A DNA stretch of 64,000 nt from Maritimibacter sp. (GTDB lineage: Bacteria; Pseudomonadota; Alphaproteobacteria; Rhodobacterales; Rhodobacteraceae): NCBI GenBank assembly GCA_002701395.1, contig NZVC01000022.1:69916-133915 (forward strand). Direction: 5' to 3'. A program made the position numbers and the translations under genes. This document shows, piece by piece, positions 9,322 through 22,230 of the stretch; the stretch's first letter is position 1, and each line of letters begins with the position of its first letter. The notes under the pieces are model-generated. The model ran no database searches. It saw nothing but the letters and a program-made list of their open reading frames with translations, and had not been told where the DNA came from.

Positions 9322-10362
9322 TTACATCGCGCCGGACATGGTCTCTTCGTTCGCGATTTTCGCTTGGGTGTCGGCCAGCTCGGGGTCGGACACCAGGCCG
9401 TAGTTGGCCAGCGGGCCCGACGGGCCGGCGATTTCGTTCGCCACGAAGAACTCGGCGAACTCTTTCAGGCCGGGGATCACGCCGATGTGGGCCTTCTTGA
9501 TGTAGAAGAACAGCGGACGCGACACCGGGTAGTCACCCGAGGCGATGGTCTCGGTGGTCGGCTCGACGCCGCCCATCGTGGCAACCTTCAGCTTGTCGGT
9601 GTTGTTTTCGTAGAAGGCCAGACCGAACACGCCAAGGCCGTTCGGGTTGGTGTCGATACGGGCCAGCGTCTCGGTGTAGTCGCCGTCGATATCGACCGAC
9701 TTGCCGTCGGTGCGGACCGCCATGCAGGCGCCTTCGGCGTCGTCTTCGGACATGCCGGAGGCGATGAAGGCTTCCATGGCGCCGGTGTCTTCACAGCCCT
9801 GCAGCAGGACCTTCTCTTCGAAGACTTCACGGGTGCCGTGCTTGGTGCCCGGGATGAAGGCGGCGATTTCAACGGCCGGCAGATCGGCGTTCGCGTCGGC
9901 CCAGGTCATGTTCGGGTTGGCGACGATCTCGCCGTCGACCGGCAGTTCGGCGGCCAGCGCGTTGAACCAGTCGGACGGTTCGAAAGCGGTGAACTCGGGG
10001 CCGTCGATCTGGCTGGCGAAGACGATGCCGTCATAGCCGATGCGGACTTCGATGATGTCGGTCACGCCGTTGGCGGCACAGGCTTCGATTTCGCTGTCGC
10101 GGATGGCGCGCGAAGCGTTCGCGATGTCGATGGTGTTTTCGCCAACGCCTTCACAGAACCGCTTCAGGCCGGCCGACGAGCCGCCCGATTCCACGACCGG
10201 CGTCGGGAAGTCGAAGTTCTCGCCAAACGCTTCGGCAACGATCGAGGCGTAGGGCAGAACGGTCGACGAACCGGCAACCTGGACGTTGTCGCGCGCGGCA
10301 GCAGCGGTCGCGGAAACGGCAGCGATCGCCAGGGTGGAGGCGGTCAGTTTCGCAAAGGACAT
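9322..10362 (-). CDS. pstS: Phosphate-binding protein PstS
   Basis: 346-residue periplasmic phosphate receptor. A classical signal peptide (MSFAKLTASTLAIAAVSATA, cleavage after ATAAAA near residue 23) precedes the mature domain, which starts RDNVQVAGSSTVLPYA; the SST stretch and the later ESGGSSAG are phosphate-contacting loops of the family. A GGAG ribosome-binding site precedes the ATG at 10362. It is the first gene of the pst operon, with a Pho box about 95 bases upstream of its start, which explains phosphate-starvation control of the whole operon. Confidence 0.95.
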   Translation of the reverse strand: MSFAKLTASTLAIAAVSATAAAARDNVQVAGSSTVLPYASIVAEAFGENFDFPTPVVESGGSSAGLKRFCEGVGENTIDIANASRAIRDSEIEACAANGVTDIIEVRIGYDGIVFASQIDGPEFTAFEPSDWFNALAAELPVDGEIVANPNMTWADANADLPAVEIAAFIPGTKHGTREVFEEKVLLQGCEDTGAMEAFIASGMSEDDAEGACMAVRTDGKSVDIDGDYTETLARIDTNPNGLGVFGLAFYENNTDKLKVATMGGVEPTTETIASGDYPVSRPLFFYIKKAHIGVIPGLKEFAEFFVANEIAGPSGPLANYGLVSDPELADTQAKIANEETMSGAM

Positions 10363-10454
10363 GTAAAGCTCCTGATTGGGTTTCTCGGGGGGTCCCTTCC
10401 GGTGACTGTTTCCCCTTCGTGGGCGGTCCCTACCAACTGTGGCCCGAAGCTTTT

Positions 10455-10483
10455 GTGACACCTGCGTAACGTTTTTATGACAG
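10455..10483 (-). promoter_or_regulatory. Pho box with three 11-base-spaced repeats
   Basis: Read on the minus strand: CTGTCAT-AAAA-ACGTTAC-GCAG-GTGTCAC-AAAA. The 7-base units start at 10483, 10472 and 10461, exactly 11 bases apart. The first and third match the PhoB half-site CTGTCAT/C closely (7/7 and 6/7) and the middle one is degenerate (4/7 against CTGTCAC). It lies about 93-121 bases before the pstS start. Confidence 0.85.
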
Positions 10484-10687
10484 ACCGGAAGTTCGCCGAA
10501 AGAGACGCCACGTCACGCAGCCGCGCCCTGCCCCACGCCCTTGTTTTCATGGGATTCCGCGTGGCCGCCAATAAAATTCGCCCATCTGCCTTCCTTAACG
10601 GAAGGACTGGGTTGTTTCGGAAGCGGATCGCTTGATGCGGGCCGACTCGTCCGAACGAGTCGTGTTATGGGCGAGCGGTGCGCCGGT

Positions 10688-11707
10688 TCAGACCGGCAGG
10701 ACCACGGTAAAGCGGCTGCCCTGCCCTTTTTGGCTGTCGATTCGGAAACGGCCACGGTGGCGATTCACGATGTGTTTGACGATGGCGAGGCCCAGACCCG
10801 TCCCGCCCATCTCGCGCGAGCGGTGGCTGTCGATCCGGTAGAACCGTTCCGTCAGCCGGGGGATGTGCAAAGAGTCGATCCCCTCGCCGTTGTCGCTGAC
10901 CTCGATCCGGACAGCGGGGCCGCGCAGCATCGGGTCGCGGTCCTGCTGCGCGATCTCGACGGTGACAAGGCCGCCACCGTATTTGATGCCGTTCTCCATC
11001 AGGTTGGTGAACACCTGCAAAAGCTGGTCGCCGTCGCCCAGCACCTCGACCGGCTCTTCGGCGCCGATCACCTTCAGCGTCACATCCGCATCCCCGGCCT
11101 GCGGGCCAAGCGTCATCGACGCCGACGTGACCAGTCCGGCGATGTCGACTTTCTGGGTCGGACGCACGCGTTCCTGACTTTCGACACGCGACAGCGACAG
11201 CAGGTCCTCGATCAGGCGGCTCATCCGGCCTGCCTCGCGTTCCATGATGCCAAGGAACCGGGCCTGCGCCTCAAGATCCTTGCGGGCCGGACCCTGCAGC
11301 GTCTCGATGAAGCCGATCAGCGCGGTCAGAGGCGTGCGCAGTTCGTGGCTGACGTTGGCGACGAAATCGCGGCGCATCTCGCCCGCCGCCTGAACATGGC
11401 TGATGTCTTCCAGCGACAGCATCACCCCTTCGCCCGCCGGTGCGGCGATCACGTTGAAGGTCACGTCGCGTTCGCCGTCGCGGGTCAGATAGCGCGCCTC
11501 GCGCCGCTCGCCGGTCTTCAGCGCCGCTTCCACGCAGTCCAGCAGCACCGGCTGGCGCAGGATGGTGATGTAATGCCACCCCTCGGCCGCGGTGCCGAAC
11601 AACTGCGCCGCGGCCGGGTTCGCCGCGATCACCCGCTCGTCCCGCCCGATCAGCACAAGCGGCATCGGAACGGCGGCGAGGATTGGGGCGACCGGCAGCT
11701 CGGTCAT
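10688..11707 (-). CDS. phoR: Phosphate regulon sensor histidine kinase PhoR (no membrane segment)
   Basis: 339-residue histidine kinase. A PAS domain fills about residues 1-105, then a dimerisation/phospho-acceptor domain with His121 in NVSHELRTPL, and a catalytic domain with the N box (NLMENGIKYG), G1 box (VSDNGEGI), F box (FYRID) and G2 box (GTGLGLAI). Unlike enterobacterial PhoR it has no N-terminal membrane helices, because the protein starts directly with the PAS fold. Its ATG overlaps the upstream trans-sulfuration gene by four bases, so no longer start is available. About 325 bases separate its stop from the pstS start; that gap holds two hairpins (10589-10605, 10643-10662) and the Pho box. 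Confidence 0.9.
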   Translation of the reverse strand: MTELPVAPILAAVPMPLVLIGRDERVIAANPAAAQLFGTAAEGWHYITILRQPVLLDCVEAALKTGERREARYLTRDGERDVTFNVIAAPAGEGVMLSLEDISHVQAAGEMRRDFVANVSHELRTPLTALIGFIETLQGPARKDLEAQARFLGIMEREAGRMSRLIEDLLSLSRVESQERVRPTQKVDIAGLVTSASMTLGPQAGDADVTLKVIGAEEPVEVLGDGDQLLQVFTNLMENGIKYGGGLVTVEIAQQDRDPMLRGPAVRIEVSDNGEGIDSLHIPRLTERFYRIDSHRSREMGGTGLGLAIVKHIVNRHRGRFRIDSQKGQGSRFTVVLPV

Positions 11708-12897
11708 TTTCCGGCGGCGTCCATCGCGGCGGCGATGGCGGTGCGGAACTCGGCGATCAGCATGTCGACATCCTCGACCCCGACGGACACCCGGAAGAAC
11801 CCTTCGGACATCCCCAGCGACGCCCGTTCCTCGGCGCTGAGCGCGCGGTGGGACGAACTGGCCGGATGGCTCAGCGTCGTGCCGATGTCGCCCAGCGTCG
11901 GGGCGAAGGCGATGTTCGGCGCCGCCTGCACCATCGCGTCGGTGGCGTCGCGGCCGCCCTCGATCTCGAAGCTGACCATGTTGCCGCCCCGGTCGCCCAA
12001 CAGCGCGACGGTGCGGTTGTGGTCGGGATGATCGGGACGCGTCGGGTACAGCACGCGCCGGACCCCCGGCGTTTCGGCCAGCGCGTCGGCCAGCTTGCGG
12101 GCGTTTTCCTCGGCGCGGTCATAACGCAGCTCGAAGCTGTACAGCCCGCGTTCGGCCAGCCAGCAATCGAACGGGCTTGGCGTCAGGCCCAGCGTGACGG
12201 CGGTGTCGTAGACCCGCTTGCGCAGCACCGGATCGCGCAGGGCGATATAGCCCAGCGTGGCGTCGGAATGACCGGCCAGAAGCTTGGTCACCGAATGCAG
12301 CACGATGTCGGCGCCGTGGTCATAGGCCACCAGCCCGCGCGGCGTGGTGAAGGTGTTGTCGATGGCCAGCAGGATACCGCGTTCCTTGGCCAGTTTCGCG
12401 ATGCCGTCCACGTCCGAGACCCGCAGCGTCGGGTTCGACACGACCTCTAGCAGGATCAGCTTGGTGTCCGGCGTCAGCGCGGCTTCGATCGCCGCCGCGT
12501 CGGTCGGATCGGCCAGCGTGGTGGTGATGCCCATGCGCGGCAGTTCCTCGCGCATCATCCGCATCGACCGGCCATACAGCTGGTTGCCTCCGACGACGTG
12601 ATCCCCGTGTTTCAGCAGACCGAAGAACATCGCGGTCACCGCCGCCATGCCCGACCCAAGGATCAGCCCGCCCTCGGCGCCTTCCAGCGCGTCGATCTTG
12701 GTGGCCAGAACCTCGGCGTTGGGGTGGCCTTCGCGGGCATAGGTGAAGCCCTTCGCGCGGCCCTCGTACTGATCATCCAGCGCCGAGGGGCTGGGCGAGG
12801 CATAGACGACAGAGGGTTGCAGCGGCGTCACGACCGCGCGGCTGGAGCTTTCGGGCCAGGGCGTGCGGCGCACGATGGATTTGGAAGAGTCGGTCAT
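11704..12897 (-). CDS. Trans-sulfuration family PLP enzyme (Cys/Met metabolism)
   Basis: 397-residue fold-type I PLP enzyme of the Cys/Met metabolism family. The PLP lysine lies in SVTKLLAGHSD; other family marks are the YAREGHPN tyrosine/arginine segment, SGMAAVTA, DNTFTTPRG and the C-terminal SHPASSSHR substrate loop. Members act as cystathionine beta- or gamma-lyase, cystathionine gamma-synthase or O-acyl-homoserine sulfhydrylase, and the exact reaction cannot be fixed by eye. The start MTDSSKSIVRR has no close competitor. Its stop overlaps phoR (ATGA), an unusual coupling of sulfur amino acid metabolism to phosphate sensing. An alternative reading is a metZ- or metC-type gene. Confidence 0.88.
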   Translation of the reverse strand: MTDSSKSIVRRTPWPESSSRAVVTPLQPSVVYASPSPSALDDQYEGRAKGFTYAREGHPNAEVLATKIDALEGAEGGLILGSGMAAVTAMFFGLLKHGDHVVGGNQLYGRSMRMMREELPRMGITTTLADPTDAAAIEAALTPDTKLILLEVVSNPTLRVSDVDGIAKLAKERGILLAIDNTFTTPRGLVAYDHGADIVLHSVTKLLAGHSDATLGYIALRDPVLRKRVYDTAVTLGLTPSPFDCWLAERGLYSFELRYDRAEENARKLADALAETPGVRRVLYPTRPDHPDHNRTVALLGDRGGNMVSFEIEGGRDATDAMVQAAPNIAFAPTLGDIGTTLSHPASSSHRALSAEERASLGMSEGFFRVSVGVEDVDMLIAEFRTAIAAAMDAAGK

Positions 12898-12932
12898 CGG
12901 CGTCCTTCTGACAGGGGTGTGCGAAACTTATG

Positions 12933-13460
12933 TTACAGCGCGCGAAGGTCGCTGCGGAACCTGCGCATGTTCGCGCGATAGCGTTCGGCGGACGCCAGCA
13001 GGTCCTGCCGCGCGGCATCGTCCAGCGTGCGCACGACCTTGCCCGGCGCGCCCATCACCAGCGAGCCCGGCGGGATCTCTTTGCCTTCGGTGATCAGGGC
13101 ACCGGCCCCGATCAGGCAGCCTTCGCCGATCACCGCGCGGTTCAGGACCGTGGCGCCCATGCCGATCAGCGTGCCGTCCCCGATGGTGCAGCCGTGCAGC
13201 ATCGCCTTGTGGCCGACGGTGCAGTTCGCGCCGACGGTCAGCGGACAGCCGGGGTCGGTGTGCATCACGGTGTTTTCCTGCACGTTCGACCCCGCGCCGA
13301 TCACGATCGGTTCGTTGTCGCCGCGCAGCGTCGCGCCGAACCAGACCGAGGCGCCGGTGTGCAGCACGACCTGCCCGATCACGTTCGCATCGGGCGCGAC
13401 CCAGCAATCGCCGTCCTCGGGCAGTTCGGGCAGGAAATCTCCCAGCGCGTACAGCGTCAT
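12933..13460 (-). CDS. Gamma-carbonic anhydrase family protein
   Basis: 175-residue left-handed beta-helix protein made of hexapeptide repeats, in the PaaY/YrdA gamma-carbonic anhydrase group. The zinc histidines are visible in NTVMHTD and [10 protein letters not shown], and the C-terminal helix follows [15 protein letters not shown]. The reaction would be reversible CO2 hydration, although many family members are untested or bind CoA-linked substrates. Its ATG overlaps the gmk stop (ATGA), so it is translated with gmk. The frame is open further upstream but lies inside gmk. Confidence 0.9.
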   Translation of the reverse strand: MTLYALGDFLPELPEDGDCWVAPDANVIGQVVLHTGASVWFGATLRGDNEPIVIGAGSNVQENTVMHTDPGCPLTVGANCTVGHKAMLHGCTIGDGTLIGMGATVLNRAVIGEGCLIGAGALITEGKEIPPGSLVMGAPGKVVRTLDDAARQDLLASAERYRANMRRFRSDLRAL

Positions 13461-14101
13461 AGCGCGGTATCCTCGAACTCCATCTGCAGACGGCGCACAA
13501 CGTCGGTCAGGCCGGGCTGGCGTGGCCGCCGCATGCGTTCCGCGTCGATGATGGTCTGCAACTGGCGTTCGGTGGCGTCGAGGTCGTCGTTGACCAGCAC
13601 GTAGTCGTAGCTGTCCCAGTGGCTGATCTCGTCCCAGCTGCGCTTCATCCGGCGCTCGACCGTCGCCATGTCGTCCTGCGCGCGGCTGATCAGACGGCGG
13701 TGCAACTCGCCAATCGACGGCGGCAGCAGGAAGATCGACAGCACGCTGTCCTGCAACGACGAATTTCGGATCTGCTGCGCGCCCTGCCAGTCGATGTCGA
13801 ACAGCACGTCGCAACCTTCGGTGATCGCCTGTTCCACCGGACCCTTCGGAGAGCCGTAGAAGTTGCCGAAGACATGGGCGTGTTCCAGCATGTCGCCGTC
13901 CGACACCATGCGCTTGAAGCGCGGCTCGTCGATGAAATGGTATTCGCGCCCGTCCATCTCGCCGGGTCGCGGCGCGCGCGTGGTGGCGGACACCGAAAAG
14001 CGGATCGTCGGATCCCAGTCCCGCAGCCGTGCGGCCAAGGTCGATTTGCCCGCGCCCGAGGGCGAGGACAGGATGATGAGAAGCCCGCGCCGCGCGGTCA
14101 T
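13457..14101 (-). CDS. gmk: Guanylate kinase
   Basis: 214 residues; phosphorylates GMP to GDP with ATP in purine nucleotide recycling. The P-loop SPSGAGKS is at residues 13-20, the GMP-binding segment is [20 protein letters not shown], and the lid is rich in Arg ([10 protein letters not shown]). Its start lies three bases after the yicC stop, and its end overlaps the carbonic anhydrase gene by four bases. The yicC-gmk order is very common in proteobacteria. Confidence 0.96.
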   Translation of the reverse strand: MTARRGLLIILSSPSGAGKSTLAARLRDWDPTIRFSVSATTRAPRPGEMDGREYHFIDEPRFKRMVSDGDMLEHAHVFGNFYGSPKGPVEQAITEGCDVLFDIDWQGAQQIRNSSLQDSVLSIFLLPPSIGELHRRLISRAQDDMATVERRMKRSWDEISHWDSYDYVLVNDDLDATERQLQTIIDAERMRRPRQPGLTDVVRRLQMEFEDTAL

Positions 14102-14104
14102 GGC

Positions 14105-14995
14105 CTACTCCACGTTCTGAACCTGCTCGCGCATCTGATCTATGGTGGCCTTGAGGTCAAGGCCGACGCGGGTCAGCTCGGTCGACTGCGACTTGGAACA
14201 CAGGGTGTTGGCCTCGCGGTTGAACTCTTGGCTGAGGAAGTCCAGCTTGCGCCCCACCGGGCCGTCGGTGGCCAGAAGATCGCGGGCCGCCGCGACATGG
14301 GCGGTCAGGCGGTCGATCTCTTCGGTGACATCGGTTTTCACTGCGATCACGGCCAGTTCCTGCGCCACGCGCGCCGGGTCGGCGCCATCGACGTTGTCCA
14401 TCACCCGCGCAAGGTTCTCGCGCAGCTTGTCGGCCATCTGGTCCTTGCGCGCCTCTGCCAGCGCGGCCGCCTCTGCCGTCAGCTTTTCGATCAGGTCCAG
14501 CTGCCCTTCGATCACCCGGCTCAGCGCGCTGCCCTCGGCCTGCCGCATGTCGTCGAAGGCCTGCACCAGCGCCGGAAGGTCGGCTGCGATGGCTTTCGAC
14601 AACGCGCCGATCTCGGTGTCCGACCCGCCACTGACCAGCACGCCGCGCATCGCCAGCACCTCTGCCGTGGTGGGTTTTCCAAGGTGCACCCCGGCCACGG
14701 CGGCGGTGGCGCCGACCTCGGCCAACTGGGCCAGCACCCGGTCCAGCGTGGCGCGGTCGATACGTTCGTCAGAGGCGCCCTCTTCCCGCGACAGCTTGAG
14801 ATTGACCGTCACGTTGCCGCGCGCCGCGACCCCGGCCACGGCGGTCTTCACCGGCGTCTCAAGCCCCTCGATCCAGTCGGGAAGGCGCATCCGCACGTCC
14901 AGCCCGCGGGCGTTCACCGAACGGATATCCCAGGCCCAGGTATAGCCCTCGCCCGCGCCCTTGGCGGCGGCGAAACCGGTCATCGATTTAGTCAT
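14105..14995 (-). CDS. yicC: YicC-family endoribonuclease
   Basis: 296-residue YicC protein. It begins [13 protein letters not shown] and has the conserved [14 protein letters not shown] near residue 26 and the C-terminal signature [18 protein letters not shown], followed by a helix ending QVQNVE. E. coli YicC is a manganese-dependent endoribonuclease that helps degrade the small RNA RyhB. The middle third is a long coiled-coil-like helix rich in Ala/Glu. It is divergent from the PAS_5 gene across a 141-base AT-richer gap. Confidence 0.93.
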   Translation of the reverse strand: MTKSMTGFAAAKGAGEGYTWAWDIRSVNARGLDVRMRLPDWIEGLETPVKTAVAGVAARGNVTVNLKLSREEGASDERIDRATLDRVLAQLAEVGATAAVAGVHLGKPTTAEVLAMRGVLVSGGSDTEIGALSKAIAADLPALVQAFDDMRQAEGSALSRVIEGQLDLIEKLTAEAAALAEARKDQMADKLRENLARVMDNVDGADPARVAQELAVIAVKTDVTEEIDRLTAHVAAARDLLATDGPVGRKLDFLSQEFNREANTLCSKSQSTELTRVGLDLKATIDQMREQVQNVE

Positions 14996-15136
14996 GGACG
15001 TTAACCATTTGGGAAGTATTTGCCTCCATTTCGCCTCAATCTGTGAGAGATTAAGGAAAGAGTAAGGAATCTGAAATAGCAGTTAACAAAAGGGTCCGCG
15101 TGCCACAATGCACGCGTGCCCTGTGGGGGTAATGTC

Positions 15137-15838
15137 ATGGAGCTTCGGCACCGGGGGTTCGATAATGTCGTATCGCTGTTCGGAAAGGCTGTACCGTTGA
15201 AGTATCCGGCCATCGCACAGGTCGACGCCTATTGGGAAGGGCTGCGGCAGGGACGGCTGATGCCCGACCGGGCCGAGGTCGATCCGCGCGGGATGGACAC
15301 CGCTTTGGAATACGCGTTCCTGATGGAACACGTCGCGCCGGGCATCGCCCGCGTCCGGATCTCGGGGATGCATCTGCGCGACCTTTTGGGGATGGAGGTC
15401 CGGGGCATGCCGCTGACCGCGTTCTTCCTGCCCGAAGCGCGCGAGCGCATCCAGAAGGCAGTGGAAGCGGTTGTCACGACGCCGCAGGTCGCGGATATCT
15501 CGCTGTCGGGTCAGCGCGGCATCGGTCGCCCTGCCCTGCCCGCGCGCCTGTTCCTCGCGCCGCTGACCAACACCGAAGGCCGGGGCAACCCGCGTATTCT
15601 GGCCTGTCTGGAAAGCCATGGCGAAATCGGCCGCGCGCCGCGCCGGTTCACCGTCGATCAGGTCCAGATGCGCCGCATCGTGGCCACCGCCGAACCGTCC
15701 GCGCCGGAAACGGACGACGCTCCGGCCCTAACGCAGGCCCCCGCGCCGACCGGCTTCGCCGAACCGGCGATGCAGTTCCGCAGCCGCGCCCAGCGGCCCA
15801 GCTTGCGGCTGGTGCAACCGGACACCGACAGGGACTAA
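15137..15838 (+). CDS. PAS_5 domain protein
   Basis: 233-residue cytosolic protein. Residues 1-165 form an atypical PAS domain of the alphaproteobacterial PAS_5 type (begins MELRHRGFDNVVSLF; then YWEGLRQGRLMPDRAEVDP and ISGMHLRDLLGMEVRGMPL). The last 60 residues are Pro/Ala-rich and end in a basic RPSLRLVQP segment. No output domain is attached, so it may sense through a partner. An earlier in-frame start (15116) exists, but the ATG at 15137 is preceded by GGGGGT. It is closed by its own terminator at 15881-15917. The function is unknown. Confidence 0.85.
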   Translation: MELRHRGFDNVVSLFGKAVPLKYPAIAQVDAYWEGLRQGRLMPDRAEVDPRGMDTALEYAFLMEHVAPGIARVRISGMHLRDLLGMEVRGMPLTAFFLPEARERIQKAVEAVVTTPQVADISLSGQRGIGRPALPARLFLAPLTNTEGRGNPRILACLESHGEIGRAPRRFTVDQVQMRRIVATAEPSAPETDDAPALTQAPAPTGFAEPAMQFRSRAQRPSLRLVQPDTDRD

Positions 15839-15880
15839 GGCGGACGCCGCATTTGACGCGAGGCACGGCAGCGACCCGCC

Positions 15881-15917
15881 AAAAGGCGCGGCGCCGGTCA
15901 AGGCACAGCGCCTTTTT
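15881..15917 (+). terminator. Terminator after the PAS_5 gene
   Basis: Perfect stem AAAAGGCGC (15881-15889) with GCGCCTTTT (15908-15916), continuing into T, 42 bases after the stop codon. Confidence 0.88.
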
Positions 15918-15986
15918 CGGTGCGACGGTCACGCTGCACAGGTGCCCACAGATAGACGCCCGACCCGATCCCCCAGCGCGGCACAT

Positions 15987-16024
15987 AAAAAAACCGCCGC
16001 ACTCCGGGACGAGGAGTGCGGCGG
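15987..16024 (-). terminator. Strong terminator for the small membrane protein gene
   Basis: On the minus strand a 12-base perfect stem (CCGCCGCACTCC with GGAGTGCGGCGG) is followed by seven T. It lies about 180 bases after the stop of the 40-residue gene. The intervening stretch 16025-16205 holds no gene that I can support. Confidence 0.88.
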
Positions 16025-16205
16025 CAAAAAGCGTCTGTTCGATCGGGCGCCGGTCGCGGGGCGTGAGGCTTGCCCCGGGAAAGGCCAGGATCAGGCGAAC
16101 TGGCCAGCGCGCGTGGGATTGGGACAGTGCGCGATGACCGGCGGGATGACAGAACGCAGGCAGAACTCGTGAAAAGAACCTAACGAAAGACCTTGGTAAA
16201 GAGGA

Positions 16206-16328
16206 CTAGAGAAGACCGGGAAGGTTAAGGCCGATCACCAGCATCAGGACCAATGCGGCGGCGCCGGCAGCGTCCTGAAGCAGCGTCGAGGAAGAACGGG
16301 TCACTACGTTTTTCATTTCAGTCAGCAT
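16206..16328 (-). CDS. 40-residue single-helix membrane protein
   Basis: A micro-gene of 40 residues: MLTEMKNVVTRSSSTLLQDA, then a hydrophobic helix AGAAALVLMLVIGLNLPGLL. Support comes from AGGGAA before the ATG at 16328, the amphipathic-then-hydrophobic layout of a tail-anchored peptide, and its own strong terminator. From memory, short proteins of this shape (N-terminal basic/Ser-rich, then a helix ending in NLPG or HLPG) occur widely in Rhodobacteraceae; this is recall, not a search. An upstream in-frame ATG (16409) exists but would add residues unlike the family. The function is unknown. Confidence 0.7.
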   Translation of the reverse strand: MLTEMKNVVTRSSSTLLQDAAGAAALVLMLVIGLNLPGLL

Positions 16329-16424
16329 GTCGATGTTCCCTGTTGTTGCTCCTTTGTTCTCATGTCGTGTTCCATTTGTAAAGAACTTTATGAGAACATT
16401 CGCGAACAAACGGGCAGCGGGTGG

Positions 16425-20872
<4,448 letters not shown>

Positions 20873-21586
20873 TCATGCGCCGATGGCGATCTGGTCGTTC
20901 ATTTCCCCCGGTTCCGGGTCGCGCAGCACATAGCCCCGGCCCCAGACCGTTTCGATGAAGTTGTCGCCACCGGTGGCTTGCGACAGTTTCTTGCGCAGCT
21001 TGCAGATGAATACGTCGATAATCTTAAGTTCCGGTTCATCCATGCCGCCGTACAGGTGGTTCAGGAACATTTCCTTGGTCAGCGTCGTGCCCTTCCGCAA
21101 CGACAGCAGTTCCAGCATCTGATATTCCTTGCCTGTCAGGTGAACCGGCTTGCCGCCGACCTCTACCGTCTTGGCGTCAAGGTTCACCTCGATCGACCCG
21201 GTGCGGATCACCGACTGCGAATGCCCTTTCGAGCGGCGGATGATCGCGTGAATGCGGGCCACGAGTTCTTCGCGGTGAAACGGTTTGGTCAGATAGTCGT
21301 CGGCGCCGAAGCCGAAGCCTTTAAGCTTGTTTTCCGTATCGTCCGCGCCGGTCAGGATCAGGATCGGCGTATCGACCCGTGCGATCCGCAACTGCCGCAG
21401 AACGTCGTGCCCGTTCATGTCGGGCAGGTTCAGATCAAGCAGGATCAGGTCGTAATCGTAAAGCTTCGCAAGATCGATCCCTTCCTCGCCAAGGTCCGTC
21501 GCATAGACGTTCAGGTTGGCGTGGGACAACATCAGTTCGATGCTACGCGAGGTGGCGGGGTCGTCTTCGACAAGAAGGACACGCAT
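20873..21586 (-). CDS. ctrA: Cell-cycle master regulator CtrA
   Basis: 237-residue OmpR-type response regulator. The receiver opens [20 protein letters not shown], with phospho-Asp51 in [16 protein letters not shown]. The DNA-binding domain has the CtrA-specific [19 protein letters not shown] and the recognition helix [14 protein letters not shown]. In Caulobacter it controls replication and division; in Rhodobacteraceae it mainly controls motility, gene-transfer agent and similar genes. GGAG precedes the ATG at 21586. A near-consensus CtrA site lies 56-70 bases upstream, consistent with autoregulation. Its antagonist SciP is encoded immediately upstream on the same strand. Confidence 0.97.
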   Translation of the reverse strand: MRVLLVEDDPATSRSIELMLSHANLNVYATDLGEEGIDLAKLYDYDLILLDLNLPDMNGHDVLRQLRIARVDTPILILTGADDTENKLKGFGFGADDYLTKPFHREELVARIHAIIRRSKGHSQSVIRTGSIEVNLDAKTVEVGGKPVHLTGKEYQMLELLSLRKGTTLTKEMFLNHLYGGMDEPELKIIDVFICKLRKKLSQATGGDNFIETVWGRGYVLRDPEPGEMNDQIAIGA

Positions 21587-21641
21587 GTTCGGCACTCCAC
21601 TCTCAGCCAGTTGCATTGACTAAGTCTTAGGTCGAGAAAGG

Positions 21642-21656
21642 TTAACCACAGGTTAC
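21642..21656 (-). promoter_or_regulatory. Near-consensus CtrA binding site upstream of ctrA
   Basis: TTAA-CCACAGG-TTAC on the plus strand, against the CtrA consensus TTAA-N7-TTAA: one mismatch. It lies in an AT-rich 250-base gap between sciP and ctrA (21587-21837), which contains no gene and should carry the ctrA promoter. The site suggests CtrA autoregulation. Confidence 0.6.
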
Positions 21657-21837
21657 CTCAGGTAGTTAATAGTGCCACCGCGCGGGTTGTTTTCGCAAAT
21701 TTTATTAGACTTGAAGGTTAACTCCGGTGCAATTGAACGTCATTTGCTTAAGCTATTAATCTTATATATTCAGACTTCTAAAGCGCTTTCAACGCGAGCG
21801 TGCGCACATTTCAGAATTTCGCGCGACCCCTTCCGGC

Positions 21838-22110
21838 CTAACGATATCGTTGCAGCGCGGTGGCTTTCAGCGCGGCCTCGCCGTGCTTATCTACCATCGC
21901 GACCCAGGATTCGAACTCGTCATCGCTAAGCCCATAGGTCTTAAGCGCCTCCTCGCGTGAGATCAGGCCGGACGAAACCCCACGCACGACCGCCGCCTTT
22001 CGGCTGGCGACCCACCGCCTTGTGTCCGCGTCGGGCAGGTCCGCGCGGCTCATTCGGGTGCCGTCGGGCAAGGTGACGGTTCGAGGTCCGTCGACTTTGC
22101 GCAGATACAT
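21838..22110 (-). CDS. sciP: CtrA inhibitor SciP (DUF1153)
   Basis: 90-residue helix-turn-helix protein of the DUF1153 family: MYLRKVDGPRTVTLPDG, then DTRRWVASRKAAVVRGVSSG and EALKTYGLSDDEFESWV, ending ALQRYR. In Caulobacter, SciP binds DNA-bound CtrA and blocks recruitment of RNA polymerase, limiting CtrA targets to late in the cell cycle. The whole family-typical length is present. It lies upstream of ctrA on the same strand and divergent from mnmA. Confidence 0.93.
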   Translation of the reverse strand: MYLRKVDGPRTVTLPDGTRMSRADLPDADTRRWVASRKAAVVRGVSSGLISREEALKTYGLSDDEFESWVAMVDKHGEAALKATALQRYR

Positions 22111-22148
22111 GTCAGTTCCCCTCAGATTTGACGAACCGACGTTGGACC

Positions 22149-22206
22149 ACCCCGCTTAATGCCCGATGAAGCGGGGTCTTGTTAGTTGCTCGCATTTTCC
22201 TATATT
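22149..22206 (+). promoter_or_regulatory. Likely mnmA promoter with a preceding inverted repeat
   Basis: TTGTTA (22179-22184) and TATATT (22201-22206) with a 16-base spacer fit a sigma-70 promoter; a start near 22213 would leave a leader of about 18 bases. Just before it is ACCCCGCTT/AAGCGGGGT (22149-22157 and 22169-22177), a perfect 9-base repeat in the sciP-mnmA divergent gap. Confidence 0.55.
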
Positions 22207-22230
22207 CTGGCGGACCGAAAGGACTTCCCT

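Noticed and set aside
10643-10662. Terminator of phoR
   Set aside because: The stem CGACTCGT/ACGAGTCG is perfect, but no T-run follows on the minus strand, so I do not call termination.
15051-15065. CtrA site (TTAA-N7-GTAA) between yicC and the PAS_5 gene
   Set aside because: One mismatch in a short, AT-rich motif is easily found by chance; there is no second site or supporting context.
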